This document shows positions 28,909 through 36,876 of a DNA stretch of 64,000 nucleotides, one piece after another. Positions within the stretch are counted from its first letter, which is position 1. Every line of letters starts with the position of its first letter. The position numbers and the translations under genes are program-made. A model generated the notes under the pieces. That model was given only the letters and a program-made list of their open reading frames with translations, did not search any database and had not been told where the DNA came from. The stretch covers positions 1,736,001-1,800,000 of the forward strand of contig JACPYL010000010.1 in assembly GCA_016196065.1 (NCBI GenBank), read 5' to 3'. The DNA is from Acidobacteriota bacterium (GTDB lineage Bacteria > Acidobacteriota > Terriglobia > Terriglobales > Acidobacteriaceae).

Positions 28909-29298
28909 CTATGCCTCGCTCGACCATGTGCTGCCCGAGAGAAGACTGCCATCCTCAGAGTAGCCGGCACGGGATTGGTGAATTGTGAGGAGCACTTGTA
29001 CCCAGGTTCTTGCGCGCCGCAGCAGAGCGGAATACACACGCTTCTGGTGATCAAGCCTTTGAAGGGCCTGGCGCACCGGAACCGATGACGTGGATAGAAC
29101 TCCAGCTTCAAGCAGGAGGTTACAGATTTCTTCTTGCGCAGCGACGTGCTTTTCAAAGGACTGCAAATCCTGACGAGCAAGCGCGCCATTACTGGCATCG
29201 AGCTCCGCCGACAGCTTGCGGAGCACCGGCAGACTAATCTGCCACGCCAGTTCCAACCCATTCTTATCGTTCTGACCGTTTCTACCTGGGACTGACAT
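28909..29298 (-). CDS. flgN: FlgN-like export chaperone for FlgK/FlgL
   Basis: This 129-residue helical protein matches FlgN in size, position and pattern (ISLPVLRKLSAELDASNGAL, FEKHVAAQEEICNLLLEAG, QALQRLDHQKRVYSALLRRA). FlgN is the cytoplasmic chaperone of FlgK and FlgL, and here it lies directly before flgK. The sequence is weakly conserved in the family, so the call leans on context. Confidence 0.8.
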   Translation of the reverse strand: MSVPGRNGQNDKNGLELAWQISLPVLRKLSAELDASNGALARQDLQSFEKHVAAQEEICNLLLEAGVLSTSSVPVRQALQRLDHQKRVYSALLRRARTWVQVLLTIHQSRAGYSEDGSLLSGSTWSSEA

Positions 29299-29313
29299 AC
29301 TCTTGTTCTCTTC

Positions 29314-29598
29314 CTAATTGCCGGAGGATTCCCTGATCATCGCGTTCGCCGCGGCGTCCGCGTCCACGGAATACGTTCCGCTGTTGACCGCATCCCGCAG
29401 GGCTGCAATTCTTTCCTGGCGCACGGTGGAGGGATGCAGCGCACTTTGGACCAGTTGGTGGATCGATGGGCCGTGGTTGGAGAAAGTCGCTTTGTCCTCT
29501 GGCGGCAGCGGGCTTGGCTGGGGCTTGCCACCTTTATGGGTGCTGTTCTTTTCAGCGGCGAGCTGTTGCGCAATTGCGTTGTTTAGATCGATTCTCAT
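29314..29598 (-). CDS. flgM: Anti-sigma-28 factor FlgM
   Basis: This 94-residue protein has a disordered N-terminal half and the FlgM-type C-terminal helices (VRQERIAALRDAVNSGTYSV, then DADAAANAMI). FlgM holds FliA (sigma28, here at 37874-38653) inactive until the hook is complete and FlgM is exported. It is the first gene of flgM-flgN-flgK-flgL behind a sigma28-like promoter, so FliA likely drives its own inhibitor as in other bacteria. Confidence 0.88.
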   Translation of the reverse strand: MRIDLNNAIAQQLAAEKNSTHKGGKPQPSPLPPEDKATFSNHGPSIHQLVQSALHPSTVRQERIAALRDAVNSGTYSVDADAAANAMIRESSGN

Positions 29599-29626
29599 GT
29601 GATCACCTTTAGCTGTGAGCTGATCC

Positions 29627-29655
29627 TGTATCGGTCACTTTGGTCCGGACCTTTA
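29627..29655 (-). promoter_or_regulatory. Sigma28-like (FliA) promoter of flgM-flgN-flgK-flgL
   Basis: On the minus strand TAAAGGTC (29655-29648), 12 bases, ACCGATAC (29635-29628). The spacer is one base longer than the E. coli consensus. The predicted start lies about 20 bases before the flgM ATG. Confidence 0.6.
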
Positions 29656-29721
29656 GTCACTTTTCGCAGTTTTTATCTGCCTTGAGTCACCGCTTGGTAA
29701 CCCGCCATAAATCTCGTACTA

Positions 29722-30069
29722 TCAGTGCGATGCGGGCTCTTTTATCGACGCCAGCAACAACTTGGCGATCCCGAATCCGCCATGAGCGCTAATACTCTCG
29801 GCCAAAGACTGCGTTCCGAGGGACGAAAGTTGCTTTACTGAGCCATCTTCCTGCTCCTCCTCAGTACCGCCGGGGACGGTGCCGAGGGACTGTTCCGCGG
29901 CCTCCAGCCACTTTCCTATTAATAAGGATTCAAAGGCGCGCGCGGAGGCCTGCATTTTCTTGGGGTTATCGGCCGTTGGATGTTTCAAGTCGCTTACTGC
30001 CCGGTCGTCTTGCGCCCGCTGCCAGTCCTGCATACCAGCCACACCCGTCAGGTTGAGTAGATCCGCCAT
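29722..30069 (-). CDS. flgJ: Rod-binding protein FlgJ (N-terminal domain only)
   Basis: I start at the ATG at 30069, two bases before the flgI stop; an upstream start adds an out-of-character stretch inside flgI. The 115-residue protein has the rod-binding domain (ARAFESLLIGKWLEAAEQSL and SLAESISAHGGFGIAKLLL). It lacks the muramidase domain of enteric FlgJ, as in many non-enteric bacteria, so a separate enzyme must open the wall. It is the last gene of the large superoperon. Confidence 0.88.
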   Translation of the reverse strand: MADLLNLTGVAGMQDWQRAQDDRAVSDLKHPTADNPKKMQASARAFESLLIGKWLEAAEQSLGTVPGGTEEEQEDGSVKQLSSLGTQSLAESISAHGGFGIAKLLLASIKEPASH

Positions 30070-30070
30070 A

Positions 30071-31300
30071 TTAGAGAATCTCCAATTCCGCGCGCAGGCC
30101 ACCGGCGGCTTTGATCGCTTGCAGGATGGCAACAACGTCGCGCGCGGTCGCACCCATCTCATGAAGGCCATTGACGAGATCTTCGACGCGCGCACCGTCG
30201 GGCAATTGGATCTTGTTTACAGAGCTTTCTTTTGCCTGGGTGTTGATCTCGGGAACAACCGTCGTATCGCCTTTCGAAAATGGCTGGGGTTGGGACACAA
30301 CCTGCGTAGTGGCAATATCGATCGTGAGATTGCCATGCAATACCGAGACCGCCGACAACTTCACGTCTCCGCCCAGGACAATCGTGCCCGTACGTTCGTT
30401 GATCACGATCTTCGCGGGCGGATGAAACGCGATCGCAAGATTCTGCACCCGTGAAATCAATTCCGGCACCGGCAGCGCGCCAGCCAACGAGACGCTGACG
30501 TCAATCCTTCGACTGTCGACAGCGGTTGCAAGGTGACGTCCGAATTCCTTGTCGATGGCTTCGGCAACGTCGTGACTCGCCGTGAAATCAGAGTCGTGGA
30601 GCATGAACGAAACTGTCGTCAGATGACTGAGGTCGACGGCCGCATCACGCTCGACGATCGCGCCATTTGAAATTTGTCCAACCGTGGGATGATTCACCTG
30701 CTTGGTGTTGCCTTGCCCTCCAGCGGAATAGCCTCCCAGGGTCAGAGGGCCCTGCGCGGATGCATAAACCTTGCCGTCCGGGCCTTGCAATGGAGTCAAT
30801 ACAAGGACGCCGCCTTCCAAACTCTTGGCGTCTCCGATGGAAGAGACGGCGACGTCGATTGGTGTGCCAGAGCGAGCGAAGGCGGGCAGCGATCCGGTAA
30901 CGAAAACAGCTGCGACGTTGTTCACACGAACGGCTGCAACGGGGATCTGCACTCCCAACCGTTGCATCACGTTGGCAAGAGTTTGAGTCGTGAAGAATGT
31001 TTGCCGGCGATCGCCGGTTCCGTTGAGACCGATGACAAGGCCATAGCCCACTAGAGAGTTGGTGCGCACGCCTTCGATACTGGTGATGTCGCGAAGTAGA
31101 ACGCGATCGCGGGCAATAGCCGCGCTGACGGGCGCACTTGTGAGAAGCGGTTGCGACGGAGACGCCTCGACTACTCCTGCGACCAGAATCCTCGGGGCAA
31201 GCACGGTCACAAGAAGGAGCGCGCAGGAAAATGGATCTCCCATGCCGCGCAGAGATATCAGCCTGCGGAGACTGCGTTTGATCAGAATCCAAAAATCCAT
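30071..31300 (-). CDS. flgI: Flagellar P-ring protein FlgI
   Basis: The protein has 409 residues with an N-terminal signal peptide (to about residue 42) and family motifs RDITSIEGVRTNSLVGYGLV, GLNGTGD, LTPLQGPDGKVYASAQGPL and the C-terminal GARVEDLVNGLHEMGATARD. It forms the bushing in the peptidoglycan layer. AGGAG lies 6 bases before the ATG at 31300, and the start overlaps the flgH end by 19 bases. Confidence 0.96.
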   Translation of the reverse strand: MDFWILIKRSLRRLISLRGMGDPFSCALLLVTVLAPRILVAGVVEASPSQPLLTSAPVSAAIARDRVLLRDITSIEGVRTNSLVGYGLVIGLNGTGDRRQTFFTTQTLANVMQRLGVQIPVAAVRVNNVAAVFVTGSLPAFARSGTPIDVAVSSIGDAKSLEGGVLVLTPLQGPDGKVYASAQGPLTLGGYSAGGQGNTKQVNHPTVGQISNGAIVERDAAVDLSHLTTVSFMLHDSDFTASHDVAEAIDKEFGRHLATAVDSRRIDVSVSLAGALPVPELISRVQNLAIAFHPPAKIVINERTGTIVLGGDVKLSAVSVLHGNLTIDIATTQVVSQPQPFSKGDTTVVPEINTQAKESSVNKIQLPDGARVEDLVNGLHEMGATARDVVAILQAIKAAGGLRAELEIL

Positions 31301-31989
31301 TGCAGGCTCCTCATAATGACGTTGGGTGGGCGAGTGGCGTCGGAAACGACGCCCTTCCCTTTCAGTTCAATTTCCAGGTTCGCTAAGGAAGTGGAAAGCA
31401 CGACATTGTTGGGGCTAACGTCGCCGGGGCGAACTACACCGCGGACCGTTGCTGTCTCGCGCTCGTGATTCAAGAGAACTTCGCGCTGGGCTTCGACGAC
31501 CAGGTTGCCATTGGGAAGAACTGAGATCACCTGGCCGGACAAACTTGTTTGCAGTCGCGAGGCGCTGGAAATCTGCCCCTGGCCTTTCAATTTGTTGGAG
31601 GAGTTGGCGGCGAAAAGGGGATTGATGCCGCCGACCTTCAGACGCCCCGGCAGAGCCGTGACAGCGGATGAAGTATCAAAAGTTCGTTGTGCGTCCGTGC
31701 CGCCGCTGGCGGACGATGTGGTCTGCTGCACCACTTGAATGATGATCGAATCGTTGACGCGGGACGCTTTGTAGTCCGACGCCATGTATGTCAGTCTTCC
31801 GTCGGGGACCCAGAGACTGCCGGTAAAGACAGGCTCGGCCGTTCCAGAAGTTTGCGTGACTCGTTGCAGATATTCCTGGCGCAGTTCTTGCGGAGACTTG
31901 AACTTCGTCCGCGCCTCGGCGCTCGGCAACAGAGCAACAATCAGTAGCGCCGCAGTGAACGAGACAAGTTGTCGTAGCGAGTTCTTCAT
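31282..31989 (-). CDS. flgH: Flagellar L-ring protein FlgH, without lipobox cysteine
   Basis: The 235-residue protein matches FlgH (GSLWVPDGRLTYMASDYKAS, DSIIIQVVQQTTSSASGG, SSNKLKGQG, GNLVVEAQREVLLNHERETA, VRGVVRPGDVSPNNVVLST). It forms the outer-membrane bushing. The N-terminus is a signal peptide (LIVALLPSAEA) but has no lipobox; the protein contains no cysteine at all, while FlgH is normally a lipoprotein. The stop lies inside the start of flgI, and the ATG is 2 bases after the flgA stop. Confidence 0.93.
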   Translation of the reverse strand: MKNSLRQLVSFTAALLIVALLPSAEARTKFKSPQELRQEYLQRVTQTSGTAEPVFTGSLWVPDGRLTYMASDYKASRVNDSIIIQVVQQTTSSASGGTDAQRTFDTSSAVTALPGRLKVGGINPLFAANSSNKLKGQGQISSASRLQTSLSGQVISVLPNGNLVVEAQREVLLNHERETATVRGVVRPGDVSPNNVVLSTSLANLEIELKGKGVVSDATRPPNVIMRSLQWIFGF

Positions 31990-31991
31990 AG

Positions 31992-32564
31992 TCAGTACCG
32001 AGCCTCGACCAAGCCCCGACCGACAATCTGGGCGGCGAGAATACGTTTTGTAGCCACGTTGCGAACGCGAATGCTTGCCCCTCGTTCACCACTCTCCAGG
32101 CAGATGACGGATGTCCGGATGCTGGCTGGCCCGCTCTTGAGCAGCAGTGTCGCGCGGCTGCCGGCGCGAATCAGAGATGGACTGAGAGTCTTTCGGATCG
32201 ATCCCGACTGCGTTTTTGAGTCTGGGAGAATGGAGAATGAGGGGACGATTCCCTTTTCGGCTGGATGCAGGAGAATGAAGAACGGTAAGCAGTCCTGAGC
32301 CCGGCGGCACACCAGGCGCACCCATACCGTACCTGTGTTCAGTTTCCGCCATCCTGTGACGCGCAAAACAGCGTCGGTGTCAGAGGCTGGTACAGAGCCC
32401 ACGAATTCAATTTCTCCTGCTTTCGCTTCTACACCTGCGTTGTGGAGTGCCTCGACAATCGGGCGAGCGGTGAGCATGGAGGACATGGATGTGCTGGCGC
32501 GGAGGCTGTACGAGCCACCCAGCAGCAAACAAATCCCGATTGCCAGTTGTGAAGTGCGAATCAT
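31992..32564 (-). CDS. flgA: P-ring assembly chaperone FlgA
   Basis: This 190-residue protein has a signal peptide (1-23) and the C-terminal SAF/FlgA fold (TLSPSLIRAGSRATLLLKSG, IRTSVICLESGERGASIRVR, RILAAQIVGRGLVEARY split). FlgA helps FlgI assemble the P-ring in the periplasm. The middle is short and divergent, as is usual for FlgA. It lies between flgG and flgH, in the common flgFGAH(I) order. Confidence 0.85.
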   Translation of the reverse strand: MIRTSQLAIGICLLLGGSYSLRASTSMSSMLTARPIVEALHNAGVEAKAGEIEFVGSVPASDTDAVLRVTGWRKLNTGTVWVRLVCRRAQDCLPFFILLHPAEKGIVPSFSILPDSKTQSGSIRKTLSPSLIRAGSRATLLLKSGPASIRTSVICLESGERGASIRVRNVATKRILAAQIVGRGLVEARY

Positions 32565-32594
32565 TCTTCCTGACGCTGCCCTTCTTGCGCTACG

Positions 32595-33386
32595 TTATCG
32601 TCCGAGAGTGTTCAACTGTTGCAACATCTGATCGGCAGCCTGTACGACTCGTGAATTCGATTCATACGAGCGCTGCGCCAGAATCATTTGGATGAATTCG
32701 TCGACGGTGCTGACGTTCGACTGTTCGAGGAAACCTTGCTGTAGAGTGCCCAAACCTTCGGATCCGCCCGGTGTCCCAACAATCGGGTCTCCCGAAGCGG
32801 TCGTGGAGAGAAACATGTTCTTGCCGATACTGTTCAGTCCACCCGGATTGGCGAACATTGCGAGCTGTACGCTGCCCACTTGCTGCGCAGCGGTCTGTCC
32901 GGGCTGGGTCACAGAAACAGTGCCGTCTTCACCGATCGTGATGGAAAGTGCATCGGGCGGAATGGTGATGGCCGGATCCAGTGGGTTGCCATCAGCGGTT
33001 ACGACGTTGCCTTGCGCGTCCATGTGGAATGTGCCGGCGCGCGTGTAGCCGGTCGAGCCGTCGGGCAATTTCACTTGAAAGAAACCTGCGCCTTGAATTG
33101 TGAGGTCAAGAGGATTGCCGGTTTGCGAAAAGTCGCCTTGCACCTGAACCATCTCGGAGGCTCCGGGACGCGTGCCCAAACCAATTTGCAGTCCGGCGGC
33201 TACCGTAGTCTGCTGGGTGGCGGCGGAACCGGGCATGATCATGTTCTGGTAGATCATGTCGGAGAACTGGAGGCGTCGCCGACGGAATCCGGCCGTGCTG
33301 GCATTGGCCAGGTTGTTTGCCACGTTGTCGAGATTCAACTGCTGGGCACTCATGCCGCTGGCGGCTGTGTACAGGGCGCGAAACAT
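32595..33386 (-). CDS. flgG: Flagellar distal rod protein FlgG
   Basis: The protein has 263 residues, the standard size. The start is the FlgG signature MFRALYTAASGMSAQQLNLD followed by NVANNLANASTAGFRRRR. The C-terminus (EQSNVSTVDEFIQMILAQRS, YESNSRVVQAADQMLQQLN) is also typical. It builds the distal rod. AGGAGA precedes the ATG. It lies 22 bases after flgF. Confidence 0.97.
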   Translation of the reverse strand: MFRALYTAASGMSAQQLNLDNVANNLANASTAGFRRRRLQFSDMIYQNMIMPGSAATQQTTVAAGLQIGLGTRPGASEMVQVQGDFSQTGNPLDLTIQGAGFFQVKLPDGSTGYTRAGTFHMDAQGNVVTADGNPLDPAITIPPDALSITIGEDGTVSVTQPGQTAAQQVGSVQLAMFANPGGLNSIGKNMFLSTTASGDPIVGTPGGSEGLGTLQQGFLEQSNVSTVDEFIQMILAQRSYESNSRVVQAADQMLQQLNTLGR

Positions 33387-33408
33387 TGAGTCTCCTTAAT
33401 AATTGCGA

Positions 33409-34143
33409 CTAACCCATGCGCGGCAACTCTTCGGCCGCGATGCGATTGAACTGCGTGTCAAAAATTGAAAGTGCGCGCTGCATCATTTCCGTGGAGCGCT
33501 GTACGGTGATCAAGTCCACTGCACCCATGACAGGATCGACATTGGAAGATTCCAGTGCTCCCTGCCGGACGACTGATTTCTTGGAGGGCACTCCATTGCT
33601 TTTTTCTGCGGAATAGTACGTCTTGCCGACACTCTGGAGTTGCACCTCGGGTGGGAACTCAACCACTTCGATTTTTCCCGCGACAGCGCCGTCAACCGAG
33701 AGTGTTCCATCGCCACTCATGGTTACCGGGCCATCTGGAACTTTAATGATGCCTTTTTGGCCCAATACGGGATCTCCTTCGGAAGTCACCAGTTGCCCGT
33801 GACTCAAATGAAAGGATCCGTTGCGGGTGAAGACTTTTCCGTTGGCGGTTTGCACGGCAAAGAACCCAGGACCTTCGATCGCCAGGTCAAGTTGGTTGCC
33901 GGTGGTTTGCAATCCACCTTGTGCCATGTCGAGGCGACTGCCTTCGAGCACGCCAAAGTTGTTCGTAGCCTGGTTGACTTCGCTGATCGGCATCCCGGCA
34001 TTTGCAGCCAGTACGGACCGGAAGATACTACGCTGCGCGCGATACCCTGCCGTGCTGCCATTGGCAAGGTTGTTGGCAACCAATTCGAGTGACTGAGCCT
34101 GGGCCATCATTGCGGTGCATGCAGCGTAGTATCCGGGATCCAT
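33409..34143 (-). CDS. flgF: Flagellar proximal rod protein FlgF
   Basis: I start at the ATG at 34143 (AGGAGA about 7 bases upstream), giving 244 residues beginning MDPGYYAACTAMMAQAQSLE. The rod motif VANNLANGSTAGYRAQ and C-terminal GALESSNVDPVMGAVDLITV fit FlgF/FlgG-type rod proteins; FlgF is chosen by length and position before flgG. It is preceded by a 197-base gap with a weak sigma54-like match (34173-34187). Confidence 0.9.
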   Translation of the reverse strand: MDPGYYAACTAMMAQAQSLELVANNLANGSTAGYRAQRSIFRSVLAANAGMPISEVNQATNNFGVLEGSRLDMAQGGLQTTGNQLDLAIEGPGFFAVQTANGKVFTRNGSFHLSHGQLVTSEGDPVLGQKGIIKVPDGPVTMSGDGTLSVDGAVAGKIEVVEFPPEVQLQSVGKTYYSAEKSNGVPSKKSVVRQGALESSNVDPVMGAVDLITVQRSTEMMQRALSIFDTQFNRIAAEELPRMG

Positions 34144-34340
34144 TGACACTCTCCTGACTGCGTAGAAGAAGAGCACTTCATGCCCCAGCATGGATCGTTG
34201 TCTTTTTCTGCTAAGTGCTTGAAAACCACTGGTGGAGAACTACTGGATGAGATACAGATGAGGATCTGCGATTTCAGGTGGCGGGAAGCCCGTCAGGGAT
34301 CGACGATGCGTTCTAACTTCGTACTATTCTGGCGACGAGT

Positions 34341-35159
34341 TCAGCCTGAGTACGCGTGCTGCCATTCATCCACCTTGTTCGCCAGCTTCTGCAGGACTTC
34401 CATCTTGTTCGGCAGGTGCTGCCAGAGGAGGTTGTCCGCGACAAGCTGATCCAAAGCCGCCGGGCGGTCCGCGGAGGTGGTCTGAAGTTTGTTCACCCAT
34501 TCTCGAGCGACTGCAACTCGCCGGACCGTCTGGAGATGCTGCGGCGCTGCCTGCACCGGTTGCCGGTGCCAGCGCATGCTCTCCACCAGGTAGTCGGGCA
34601 GATTCCAGTTCTCCCGAGAAGGCGCGATGTCCTTGAGTGAGCAGTTGCAGTTATCGCTCAGGCAAACCAGGGCGGGAAGGTCGTGTAGCAATCCTGCCAT
34701 GTATGCAGTTTCAGGCGAGAGGTCACCAAGTTGGATGGAGATCGTTTCGGCTGCGAGAGCAACGAAACGGGTCCGGCGCAAACGCCAGCGGAGCTTCCAG
34801 ACTTCTGCTTCGGAGAGCGGCTGGGTCCACACTGGCACCATGCGCGCGGCCCGTCGCAGAGTGCGCGTACCGAGATGGATCAAGCAGGTTTCGAGAGAAA
34901 GCGGGCGTTGGTCCTCGTAGCTGCGTGCCAGACGGATCATTTCGGCTGCAAAGCCAGGATCCCCGCGTACCACGGATACGATCTTTGCCAGGTCGAGGCT
35001 CTGGCCGCCCAAAAGCAGCTCCAGTTCCACCAGCGTCGTCGGCAGAGCCGGGAACGGCGGGAAATAGCGACAGGGACTTGGTTGAGCCTGCTCTTTCCAG
35101 GGGAGAGGAGCCTGGCTTCGTCTCGCCTCCCCTTTGCCGACTTGGACTGGTTCGTGCAT
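34341..35159 (-). CDS. HDOD-domain protein within the flagellar superoperon
   Basis: This 272-residue protein has an HDOD domain: a helical core with SLDLAKIVSVVRGDPGFAAE, RPLSLETCLIHLGTRTLRRA and an HD-like motif (ETAYMAGLLHDLPALVCL). HDOD proteins are regulatory relatives of HD-GYP enzymes; here I see HD but no GYP motif, so phosphodiesterase activity is not expected. It lies 62 bases after the MshEN-domain gene, before flgF. HDOD proteins have been linked to signalling and motility in several bacteria; a role in flagellar control here is inference. Confidence 0.75.
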   Translation of the reverse strand: MHEPVQVGKGEARRSQAPLPWKEQAQPSPCRYFPPFPALPTTLVELELLLGGQSLDLAKIVSVVRGDPGFAAEMIRLARSYEDQRPLSLETCLIHLGTRTLRRAARMVPVWTQPLSEAEVWKLRWRLRRTRFVALAAETISIQLGDLSPETAYMAGLLHDLPALVCLSDNCNCSLKDIAPSRENWNLPDYLVESMRWHRQPVQAAPQHLQTVRRVAVAREWVNKLQTTSADRPAALDQLVADNLLWQHLPNKMEVLQKLANKVDEWQHAYSG

Positions 35160-35221
35160 TGGCCGGGTACTTCATCGGCCATAAGCACTTCGCAGCTTAG
35201 TGGATCGCTCTATTTGTGCAT

Positions 35222-36106
35222 CTAGGAGTTGTGACGGAAGAGCAGGTCAACGTCATTCTTGTGTCCGCTCATCCGTACCCACAGGTGCTCGCCACAAAGG
35301 GCATGATGAACCCGCCGGCTGCCGAGCTTCCCAACGTAACTGGCGCAGATTCGGGCCATCTCGACCGGTGGACAGACCCGGTCGAAAACCACTTCGTGCA
35401 ACCGTTTTTCAGTCATGAGGAACTGAAGCCGCCGTTCGTACTCGCTCATGGTGATGAAGCAGGCGTCCACAGAACAGTTGAGCATGCGCTGCAATACGGC
35501 GAGTAGGCGGTGATCGGGACCGTCGGCAAAGCCCAGTAGTAACGTCCGCGAGGACTCCACAAAGTGCAACGGGACGATACGGTAGAGTTCTACGAGATAG
35601 AGCGGGACTCGGACGGGCAGCCACGAGATCGCGCTATTCGACGGGAATGTGGGGTGACCCCATTGTGCGGCGAGAGCGGCTGTAACTTGTTCTTCGGTTA
35701 CGAACTTCTTCTGCAAGAGGATATCGCCGAGACGTGAGCCCGTGGAAAGATGCTCCTGCAGAGCCTCCGCCAGTTGTCCTTCCGTGACCTCTCCGCGCGA
35801 CAGAAACATCAGACCGAGAGGCAGGCGCGCCTTGCGGGCAGGTCGGGGCTGCTTGCGCGTCACAACCAGGCTGTTGAATTGGCGCAAGAGGGCTGCCTCG
35901 TAACAGGGTGGGCTGCACAGCCATTCGCCATCGACAATGACTCCGTCGAGACGGCGCGCGAACGAATACTGCACCGACTTGCGTTTGCAGTCGGGATACG
36001 CGCAGGGCGTAACCATGCTTTGCCAGCGGCGCGAAGACGAGCCAAAAAGGTCGACCAGGCGGTTGACGAGTGAAGAGTCTCTCACAGCAGGATTCGATGT
36101 GCTCAC
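35222..36106 (-). CDS. Zinc-finger-like plus MshEN (c-di-GMP-binding) domain protein
   Basis: The 294-residue protein starts with GTG (36106), overlapping the fliN2 stop by 4 bases (GTGA). Residues 35-68 carry Cys35-x4-Cys40-x23-Cys64-x3-Cys68, a likely zinc site. Residues 96-148 match the MshEN c-di-GMP motif as two 24-residue units separated by 5: the first from PLG at 96, the second RLGDILLQKKFVTEEQVTAA (125-144) to AAQ (148). The first unit has Pro instead of Arg. The following region (PLYLVELYRIVPLHFV, TLLLGFADG) fits the rest of the GspE N-terminal fold. There is no ATPase domain, so it is a stand-alone receptor, not a secretion motor. Position suggests it acts on the flagellar switch. 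Confidence 0.78.
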   Translation of the reverse strand: MSTSNPAVRDSSLVNRLVDLFGSSSRRWQSMVTPCAYPDCKRKSVQYSFARRLDGVIVDGEWLCSPPCYEAALLRQFNSLVVTRKQPRPARKARLPLGLMFLSRGEVTEGQLAEALQEHLSTGSRLGDILLQKKFVTEEQVTAALAAQWGHPTFPSNSAISWLPVRVPLYLVELYRIVPLHFVESSRTLLLGFADGPDHRLLAVLQRMLNCSVDACFITMSEYERRLQFLMTEKRLHEVVFDRVCPPVEMARICASYVGKLGSRRVHHALCGEHLWVRMSGHKNDVDLLFRHNS

Positions 36107-36876
36107 AGTTGGCTCCTGTCAAACAATTCAGTGACACGCAATCCGTAGTTGCCGTCGACGATCATGACTTCACCACGCGCCAGCACGCGATCGCCGAGGA
36201 CGAGGTCGATTGGTTCTTCCACTTTTCGATCGAGTTCGATTACGGATCCGGGCCCGAGGGCGGCCAATTTCGCAAGCGTGATGGACTGCTGTCCGAATCG
36301 CAATGTGACGTCCAGAGCAGCGTCCATGACCAGCTTGAAGTTGCCCGCACCATCGAGTGCAGAGGTTCGTGCGTTGACCAGATTGTTGATGGTGAGATTC
36401 GAATGGCAAAGGAAATATGCACGCACCGTGGGACGGTCAGCACTTGTTGCCTCGAGAACAATTGTCTGCTGGGGAGTCCACGTCGGAGGGTCGCAAGCTT
36501 CCATGCGGCCCACTAGCGGTCCATGATTTGCCTGAAACGCGCTCATCGCCGCCACCAGCGCCTGCCGCAGGTTCTGTTGGATCGCGGAGGCCCCAGCATC
36601 GGGGGTGGCGTCAGATTGTGGCCGCCCGGGATCACAGGACATCTCTTCCAACGTTTGCAGGCCGTCAGTGGGAATCACCAGGGCCGCGTCCCCAAGAAGC
36701 GAGCCGTCGAAGGATATTCCTATGCATAGGGGATGAGTTCCAGCATCCGACAGATCTCCATTTTCGAGCGTGACCTGGCAAGAGGTGCCGAGCAAGCGGC
36801 CAACGGCGTCAGCCCATGGCTTCGTAAGGCTTTCCAGTAAGTTTGAAATTGCGTTCTCCAGGGTGAGTTCGTTCAT
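36103..36876 (-). CDS. FliN/FliY-like flagellar switch protein (long form)
   Basis: The 257-residue protein has a C-terminal SpoA/FliN domain (about 180-250: VMDAALDVTLRFGQQSITLA, IDLVLGDRVLARGEVMIVDG, YGLRVTEL). The N-terminal 150 residues resemble the middle domain of FliM or the CheC-like part of FliY (NAISNLLESLTKPWADAVGR, IQQNLRQALVAAMSAF). A second, short FliN lies at 44256-44522. The start overlaps the fliM stop by 4 bases, and its stop overlaps the MshEN gene. Phosphatase activity of the FliY type is not evident. Confidence 0.85.
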   Translation of the reverse strand: MNELTLENAISNLLESLTKPWADAVGRLLGTSCQVTLENGDLSDAGTHPLCIGISFDGSLLGDAALVIPTDGLQTLEEMSCDPGRPQSDATPDAGASAIQQNLRQALVAAMSAFQANHGPLVGRMEACDPPTWTPQQTIVLEATSADRPTVRAYFLCHSNLTINNLVNARTSALDGAGNFKLVMDAALDVTLRFGQQSITLAKLAALGPGSVIELDRKVEEPIDLVLGDRVLARGEVMIVDGNYGLRVTELFDRSQL

